A stretch of 19,551 bases of DNA from an uncultured Clostridia bacterium (GTDB lineage: Bacteria > Bacillota > Clostridia > TANB77 > CAG-508): positions 1 through 19,551 of the forward strand of contig CATJZH010000093.1 of the NCBI GenBank assembly GCA_949746285.1, read 5' to 3'. Below the pieces are notes generated by a model. The model searched no databases and was not told where the DNA came from. It saw nothing but the letters and a program-made list of their open reading frames with translations. Both the position numbers and the translations under genes were made by a program. Shown piece by piece: positions 8,388-17,500 of the stretch (within the stretch, counting starts at the first letter, position 1; the number at the start of each line of letters is the position of its first letter).

Positions 8388-8390
8388 AAT
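8363..8390 (+). promoter_or_regulatory. Sigma-A promoter of the giant surface protein gene
   Basis: TTGAAA at 8363-8368, a 16-base spacer and a perfect TATAAT at 8385-8390 form a strong housekeeping promoter. The predicted start point is about 8397, leaving a leader of about 50 bases before ATG 8450. A second TATAAT at 8421-8426 has no good -35 box. Confidence 0.7.
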
Positions 8391-8438
8391 TAGTAAGTAA
8401 GTATAAAAGGATAAAAATACTATAATTTTGTTTAAGTT

Positions 8439-8445
8439 AGGAGAG
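8439..8445 (+). promoter_or_regulatory. Ribosome binding site of the giant surface protein gene
   Basis: AGGAGAG lies four bases before ATG 8450. A second in-frame ATG at 8465 is preceded by GGGG (8457-8460), so initiation there is also possible. Either start gives a basic N-terminus followed by a signal peptide. Confidence 0.7.
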
Positions 8446-8449
8446 TCAA

Positions 8450-8569
8450 ATGAAAAGGGGAAAAATGAAACACTTTATGCTAAAAAGAATATTAGTACTT
8501 GCTTTCATAATCAGTTTATTGTCTAATCATATGCTGGTTTTGACTGAAGCAGCTAATATGGCTTTAGCT
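8450..8569 (+). other. N-terminal signal peptide
   Basis: A basic start (MKRGKMKHFMLKR) is followed by a hydrophobic core (ILVLAFIISLLS) and a polar stretch ending ANMALA, where signal peptidase I would cut before TEVEWNSE. An acidic, low-complexity mature N-terminus follows, typical of exported surface proteins. Confidence 0.8.
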
Positions 8570-11500
8570 ACAGAAGTTGAATGGAATTCAGAATTTACAA
8601 GTGATGTAAGAACTGATGAAATTCAAGAAAATGAAGAAAACTCAGATAATCAGGAATTAGAAAATGAAGTGGAAAACACTACTGAAAATGATGAAATAAC
8701 AATTCCTGAGGATGAAAACTCTGAATCTGAAAATGAGGAAGCAGAACCATCAGAGGAAAATGTTGATGTAAACGAAGAAGAAGTAGAAGTAAAAGAACTT
8801 ACAGAAGAGGAAATTGAAGCTCTTAAAGACATAAAAGTTAATACAGATCTTAATATCAACAAATTAATTAAATTTGATAATGAAAATGGAAAAGGAACAT
8901 TAGCCGATGTAACTTTCAAATTTAATGTTAGTACTATGGGGTATGAAGTTAATAATCTAACTGTAAACTTTGATCTTCCAAATATATCAGGAATTGCACC
9001 AAGCATGTATAGAGTAGAAGAAATATCTGATAATATTGATTTGGTTGAAGAAGAGGGTACTAATAGAAGAATTGCAAACATTAGTGAAGTAATTGATAAT
9101 TATGACGAAGAAATACGATTAGTTTTAGCATATTCAGAAAACTCTATATCTGGAGAAGAGATAGAGCTTTTAGGTGATGTTAGATTAGAAGCTTATGGAT
9201 ATGAAATACTAGGAGATTTTGAAGAGCATAAAGAAATAGTAGAAAGTAACGATGTTTTAGCAACTTATGAAGTTAAATCAGATGCAGCAAGTAAATATAA
9301 AGGGTGTTTATATGCAAATACTGTATTAGAAAATAAAAAAGAAACTCTTTATTCTACAACAGATGTTGTTGAAATAAAGGATGCTAATTTTATAGACGAA
9401 ATTATAGTAGAAAATAGTATAGATAAAATAGTAGCAGATGAACGTGAAATTGACTTAGTAAATTTATCTACTTATAAAGCTACTTCAGTAGCTGTAGAAG
9501 AATTTGATAGTGTACTAGGAACAAATGGGTATATAGAAATATATAACCAATTAGGTGAAAAAATAGGTGATATAACTAGTGACTCAGAAATAAGAAATGA
9601 TAAGTATATATACTATTATAATACAGATGTAGATAGAACAATTTTTAAAATAAAAAATGCTGAAAGTAATGGAACTTTAAATATAAAAAATGAAAAAGCT
9701 ATTAAAGGTAGTGATACTTTTTCAAGAGATTATGTGAAATCTTTTAAAGGAATAAAAACACAAGTTACAAATAAAGTAGCAAAAATATTTGAGGAAAATG
9801 AAGTTGTAATACAAAATATTTCTTCAGAAAATATTATAAATTTAGAAGAAACAGAATCAAAAATGACTTTAGAAATGAATACTAATGATTTAATTACAAC
9901 AGAACAAAATGAAGTTACTTTTACAGCAACTTTCCAAACAAATGAAGAAAGATATGAATTATTTAGAAATCCAACAATTTCTATAGAATTACCTTCAGCT
10001 GTTGAAAATGCTGAAATAAAAAGTGTAAACTTGATGTATAAAAATGGTTTATCATTAGGAAATTGGCAAGTTGTAAAAAATGCTCAAGGATTAAACGAAA
10101 TACAAGTTGCTTTAACTGGAACACAAACAGAATATGAACCAGGAACATTAATTGAAGGAACAACAGTATTAATTACGGCAAATTTAGATTTAAATAAAAT
10201 TACAGCAAATGGTAAATCAGCAGTAAAATTTAGATATACAAATGAAATTGCAACTAACATTGCTTATGAAACAGAAGGAAAAGTTAGTGAAGACATAGAA
10301 GTAAATTATGTTTCAAGAAGTGGTATATTAAAAGAAACAAAATTAGAAAACTTTAATAAAGAAAATGATATTTTAATAACTTATAATGATGAGACAGTAG
10401 TAGGAAAAATTGATGCAGCTACAACAGCTCAAACAGCTAAAGTATCAACAGTAATAATGAACAATTATAATGAAGACATAAATAATGTTCAAATAATTGG
10501 AAAAATACCAGCTGTTGGAAATACTAAAGACAATGTAGATTTAAATACAACATTTGATACAAAACTAACTGGAGCAGTAAACTTAAATGGATTAGTTGGA
10601 AAAGTATATTATTCAACAGAAGAAAACCCAGATAAAAATTCTAATACTTGGAAAGAAAATGTTAATGACTTTTCCGAGATAAAGAGCTTTAAAGTTACAT
10701 TAAATAATAATAGTATGAAAGTTGGAGAAAGAGTAGAGATTTCATACAACTTAAACATACCTGAAAATATAGGATATAATCAAACAGCATATAATTTATT
10801 TACTACATACTATAATTTAAATAATCAAGAAATGACAGATAGCTCTATTGTAGGACTAGAAACAGAAGTTAAAGCAGTAGAATTAGAAGACTGCCAAGTA
10901 GTAGAAGAAACACCAGAATTAAATATAGGAACACAAGTTACAAAAGCAGGAACAGTTTTACAAGAAGGTGAAGAGGTAAATGAAGGACAAATTTTAAGAT
11001 ATAATGTTGTTTTAGAAAATAAAACAAGTAAACCTATAACAAACATAAACTTAAATGGATTAGCAGAAAATACAAACAGTTATTATTGGTATACATATAA
11101 AGATATAAATAGTACAACTCATGAAGAAGACTTAATAGGTATATGGAAAGAAGATACTGAAAATGAACATATATATGAAACTTCAAAAATAGATATTTTA
11201 AATCCAGGGGAGAAAGCAGTATTTTCATATCAAGCAAGAGTAAGAAAAATTTCAGAAATGTCTACTCCAGAAGTATATGGAAAAATAACAATTTCCGCTG
11301 ATGGAATACAAGAAAAAGAATATCAAACAATAAAAAATAAAGTTATAAATGGAGAATTACAACTTACTTTAAGCAATAGTGGTGCACAACTTGCTAATGA
11401 CTCAGATCTATATTCAACAAATTTATTATTATTACATACTGCTGTAAAAAATATAGGCGATAGAGATTTAGAAAATGTAACAGTAAATGTTATGATACCA

Positions 11501-14500
11501 AAGCTATTAGAAGTAAATTTAACAGAAACAGGTATTTATAACGAAGGTGTCGATATATCTAAACAAGATACATCTTCAGGATGTATGGTAACTTTTAGTA
11601 TATTAAATATTCCAAAAGGCGAAACTAAAGATATAATAGTTTCATCAACAATTGGTAGTTTAGATCTTTCTATAGCTGAAACAACAATCTCAATGAGTGC
11701 TAACTCAAATATTGATGGAAAATTATATTTAAGTAATGACTATGTAAAAAGAGTTATTCAAGCAGAAAGTCCTTTAAATATAATTTATACATCTACACCG
11801 GAAAATGGTTCAATAGTTAAAAACGGAGATAATGTAAAATACAATATAATTATACAAAATACAGGATTAGCTGAAAGACCAGTTGATTTTTCAGACTTTA
11901 TTGATGATGGTTTAAAAATTAATAGTGCAGTTCTTACATTACCAGATGGAACACAAGAAAATATGGAGTTTTCTGAGTATGAATTTATATCAACTTATAA
12001 ATTCTTAAAACCAGGAGAACAACTTGTTGTTGATGTAGATGCAACAGTTGATGTTGAAAATTTAAGAACAGGACAAACAAGTATAGACAGTGAACTTCAA
12101 CTAGTACCTTCAGATAATGTAAGTGATATAGCAGAAATTATATTACACGTTGACCCAAGCGAAATAAAAACATTACCAGATGGTGGAACAGCAGATGATG
12201 ATAACGAACCAGATGATGATGGAAATAATAATGATAATGATAATACAAACAATGATGGAAATAATAGTGAAGATAAACCAGATAATTTTGAAGACAAAGT
12301 AAATACAGTAGTACCTGAAACACCTGATTTTGTATTACCAGATACACCTAAAAATGATGATAGCAATACAGATAAAAATAATAATTCAGAAACTAAAGAA
12401 GATACTAATTTACCAGAAGTAAATGCAACAGTATCTCCAGACAATAACCAAAATATAAATATTGAAGATAATGTTACAAATAATATTGACAACCTTGCTA
12501 ACACTGTTAAGTATTCAATTTCAGGTAAAGCTTGGTTAGACAGCAATAAAAATGGATTATATGAAGAGGAAGAAGCTTTAGAGTCAATAAAAGTAATGCT
12601 TTTCAAGACAGATAGTTTAGAAACATCACAAATAAAAGATTCTAATGTATTAAAAACAGGAAAGACAGATGAAAATGGAGAGTATACTTTTAATAACTTA
12701 GATGTAGGAAAATATGTAGTTGTATTTGATTATGATAATAGTATTTATGATGTTTCAACTTACCAAGAAATTGGAAGTTCAAACTCTAAATCATCAAATG
12801 TAATTGCAAAACAATTAACATTAAATAGTAATAAAAAGAATTATGCAGTGTCAGATATTGTTGAAATATCTGAAAGAAATGCAAATGTAAATATAGGACT
12901 TAAAGAAAACTCAGATTTTGATATGGGTATATCTACATATGTAAAAAAAGTAACAATAGAAAATGAAAAGGGAACCCAAACAGAGAACTTTACAGATGGA
13001 GATAGATTGGCAAAAATAGAAATACCAGCAAAATATGTGAACTCTTCAAAAGTAACAGTAGAATATGTTGTAAAAGTAACAAATAATGGAAAAACAGCAG
13101 GATATATAAATCAAATTTGTGACTATATTCCAGAAGGATTGAAATTTAATGAAAAAGCAAGTTCTAATTGGCAAGTAGGTGAAAATAATGCTGTATATAC
13201 ATCTGCATTAAACAAAACTTTAATAAATCCAGGTGAATCAAAAGAAATAACATTAGTTTTAACTAAATCTATGGATGAAAGAGCTACTGGTGTTTATAAA
13301 AATATAGCTGAAATAGTAAAATCTACAAATGATTTACAATTATCAGATTATGATGAAAATAATGATAGTTCAATAGTAGAATTACTTATAACAATAAAAA
13401 CAGGTGCAGTTTATTATATACTAATAGTAATAATAGCATTAGCACTTGCATTTATAGCAATGCTTATTGTAAGTAAATTACTTAAAAATGATAAAGATAA
13501 AATTAAACTAATAAATAGAATAATAATTTTAGTATCAATAGTTATAATTGTAAGTTTATGTTTAATAGTAAATACTTATGCAATAAAAATTATGAGCGTT
13601 GTAAAAGAAACTTTAGGTGGTTATTTTGCAGGTCGTTATGACTTAAACTCAGATCTTACATATACAACAAGTGAGATGCATGAAGGCGAAGGCTATACAA
13701 CAGTTCAATGTGTTCACGGTGTAAACGTAAGTAATGCAGTTGGTACTAGAACTATAGCAACTGATGTAAAAATAGGTTATGGAAATTCTGCATTAGGATT
13801 TGATACAAGTTCAATTAATGGCTCAAAATCTGGAGACTCAATTGTAGCAGGGAGAATGGCATGCTTGGCATATTTATTTGAACAAGGACAAGGAACTAAA
13901 GGAACATTAGGTTCTTACATAAATAGAAGTGGTGGAAAATCTGACCTTAGTTCACTATTTAATGTTTCTATAACAGGCTCAGCCTCAAATTATAGTGGAG
14001 CTGATACAGTAAGTACAGCTATAAATGAAGCTAATAGATTAAAAAGAGAAGGTAGTGGTGTAACAAAAGTTACAAACATATCAAAACTAGAATATAATTC
14101 AACATATGATGGATTTGGTGCAGTAAATGTTAAATTTCCAAGTAATGCTAAACTAAAAATTTCAACTGATGGTGGTAACAGTTATACAGATTATAATAAA
14201 AAAGTAATTACAGCATATGGACTTAAGAATTTTTCATATGATAACTGCAATGGAAAGGCATTTTATATACCAATAGATGCTTTTGGAGATGCAGATTTAG
14301 AGAAAGTTAAAGTAAAAATAGAAGGACAAAGCACTTTATATAAAGCAAGAATACTAGGTGGATTTATACGTGTTGTTGGTGGTCAAAACGAAGTAATAAT
14401 GAGAGGTAAAAAGGACACTAAAACAACAAAGCAAGAATATACATTAAATGCAATAGCTAATGTAAGTGTAAGCAAAACAGTTACGGCTGTTACAGATGCA

Positions 14501-17500
14501 AATGGAAATCAAAAAACAAACTTAGGAAGTAAAGGATATGTAGATAGAGGAGATAGAGTTTGCTTTACAATAAAAGTAATAAATAAGGGAATGCCAGTAA
14601 AATTAGATATAACAGACACATATAATACTTCTCAGTACACATTCATTTCAAGTAATTTAGCAGGAGGATCAAGTTCAAATGGAAGACTAACTTCTAAGAA
14701 CTTATCAATTTCTAAAGGAACATATACATTTACAGTATGGTTAAAAGTAAAAGATAATGTAAGAGCAAATGGAAGCACTGAATTAAGAAATACAGTAAAT
14801 ATTTCAAACTTTAAATTGCCAAATGGAAAACCAATAAAAAATGTACCAAAGAATAAGGTAACAGATTTTGACTATGTAAGATGTAAACAATATAGAATTT
14901 CTGTGACTAAAACAGTAGATGTCATAACAAGTACAGGAACTCCAAAATCAACACAAAATTCTGTTGAAGTAGGAGACTTCGTAAAATACAAAATTGTTGT
15001 AAAAAATAATGAAGGAAGTAATTCAGCAGCATATGGAAGAATATCTTACACAATGACAGAAGATGTACCAAATGGGTTCTCGGTTCAAAAGGAATTTACA
15101 AGTGCAGGATGGATAGAACAATCAGGAAAATATGTTTATAGTGGAACATTAGATTCTGGTGGAACACAAATAACATATATAACGATGAGAGTAACAGAAG
15201 AACTATTATCTAAACAAGCAATAAATAGAAAAAATGTAGTAAATATAATAAGCTCATTTAATAGAAATAACATAGATTTAATTAAAGGAAACTATTTAAT
15301 AAGTTCTGATTTAGACTCAGAAGCAATAGTAAAAATATTAGGATATAATATGGGTATTTCAAAGGCTGTAACAAAAATTAATGATGGTAAAGTTACAGAC
15401 CTTACAAAATGTGAATTAGGAGATAAAATAACTTATACAATAAATGTAAAAAATACAGGAGCAAATACAGCTAATTTTGGTAATATTAAAAACATTGTAT
15501 TAGATGATACTTTTAAAACAAATGAATTAAAACTTTTATCAGCAACTGGAAATGGATGGAAAAAAAGTAGTGATACTAGATATATATATGAAGGGGCTTT
15601 AGCACCAGGAGAGACAGCTACTTTAACAATGAATTTTGAAGTTATATTAGAAAGTAAACAAAAAGTAAAAATAACAAATACAGGAACAGTTATTAGTACT
15701 TTAAATAAAAATGGTATATTATTAACACCATTAATACCAGCAACTTCATCAGCAACTGTTGAATACCAAACATATGATATGGGTGTATGGAAATACATTT
15801 CAAGTGCAAATTCAGTACCTATAACAGGAAGAGATGCAAAGACAAATCAGCAAAAATATGATTCACCAATTGAAGTTGAGAAGTATGATAATGTAGTATA
15901 TACAATAAAAGTACAAAATACAGGAACAACAATAGTAAATAATATAACTCTTGTAGATACATTGGAAACAGGATTAACATTTAAAGAAATCTTATCGGTT
16001 AAAAAATATGGTGCTTCAGGAGCAGAAGACTCAACAACATCACAAATAACTCAAGAAATAAATGGTAATAAAATTACTTTTAAATATCCTGGAGAGGTAA
16101 AATCAAATGAATACTTTGTAATTCAAATTAAATGTGATATTACAATGAGTAATATGTACTTATTGAACTTAAAAAATGAACTAGATATTACAAGTCTTCA
16201 TAATAGAAATGATATAGATTTAATTCCAAAAGATTTAGTAAACTATACAACAAACGATAATATTGATTATGTTAGATTAAAGAACTTAATAATATCTGGA
16301 AAAGTTTGGATAGATGCTAATAGAGATGGAAAAATGGATGATGCTGAAGGAAAATTATCAGGAATTAAAGTAGTACTTCATGATGACACAAATAAAAAAG
16401 TTGCAACAACATACACAGAAGCAGATGGAACATATAAATTTGGAGAAACAAACGGAACAACAGATGCAGGAGCAGAATCTAACAAAAAGATGGTTGAAGG
16501 TGGAATTAACTCAGGTAGAGTTATAAAAGCTACAAATAGAGATGATATAACAGGAAACTATAATTCAACAAGTGCATACATTAATTACTATGTAGAATTC
16601 TATTATAACGGAGCAAACTACATTTCAACAGTATATGCAGGAGAAGATGGTAAAGCTAATATAAATAAAGCAGATAATTCAATTTCTATGCCATATATGA
16701 CAGATTCAAATGCAAATGAGTATACAGACGTAAGAGACAACTTCAACAATAGTTTAGAAACAATAGAATACAATACTGGTATTAATGGAGTGGTAGAATC
16801 TCCTGATAATACTAAAACATTGTCTTATACAAAAGATAAGCATAATAGTACATTAGATTTAACAGATAGCACAGGTATGAGTGCATACAGTTTCATAATA
16901 AAGAGTAAGCCACACAATGGACAAATTGTAAATGGTGATAATATAAATATGTTATATTTCTCTCATTCAGGAGAAACAGAATATTTGAAATACATTAACT
17001 TAGGATTACAAACTAAAGAAATGGATTTAAATATTGAAGAAGATGTATACAACTTAAAAACAACCGTAAACGGTACAGAAATGACATATTTCTTTGGACA
17101 AAAACATGTAAATAATTCACCATTTGGAGGAGACTATGTAACAGGTGGAGAAAATAGTGCATTAAATTATAGTTTTAAAGTATATGCTTCAGACTATTAT
17201 TATAAACATACACAATATGTTAATGATGATGTTAAAGAATATAAAGAAAAAACAGAATTAAATACAGAAATAACATATAAAATGACTATTGCAAATAATG
17301 ATGTAAAAGATGCTAATAATGTTTACTCAAGAATAAGAGAAATTGCAGATTTCTACAGTTCAGATTTTAAAGCATATGATCCAAATAACAATACAAAAGT
17401 AATAAAAGTATTAGGAGAAGATGGATATTTACATGAAAAAACTGTAAATAAAGTAGAAGCTTGGTATGAATATGTTGATAAATCAAATAATAAACAAACA

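Larger units (their letters stand above)
8208..8449 (+). other. Intergenic region with inverted repeats and a broken small reading frame
   Basis: No intact gene is seen. An AT-rich inverted repeat pairs the T-run at the yraN end (8196-8207) with TTAGAAAAAAC (8231-8241). It could slow or end transcription but lacks a GC stem and a trailing T tract. A reading frame starts at ATG 8194, meets TAA at 8245 and then stays open for 50 codons to TAA 8398. CCCAATT occurs twice (8295-8301 and 8349-8355). A second inverted repeat and a promoter lie at the 3' end. I could not match the region to a known riboswitch. Confidence 0.5.

Noticed and set aside
8290..8390. Known riboswitch (cyclic di-GMP or other) ahead of the giant gene
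   Set aside because: I could not fit the conserved core of any family I know, and most of the region is upstream of the predicted transcription start.
8421..8426. Second TATAAT as the main -10 box
   Set aside because: No -35-like hexamer is found at 16-18 bases upstream, while the 8363/8385 pair is near consensus.
12335..12349. LPDTP as an internal sortase motif
   Set aside because: The last residue is Pro, not Gly, and no hydrophobic segment or basic tail follows; it lies in a disordered linker.
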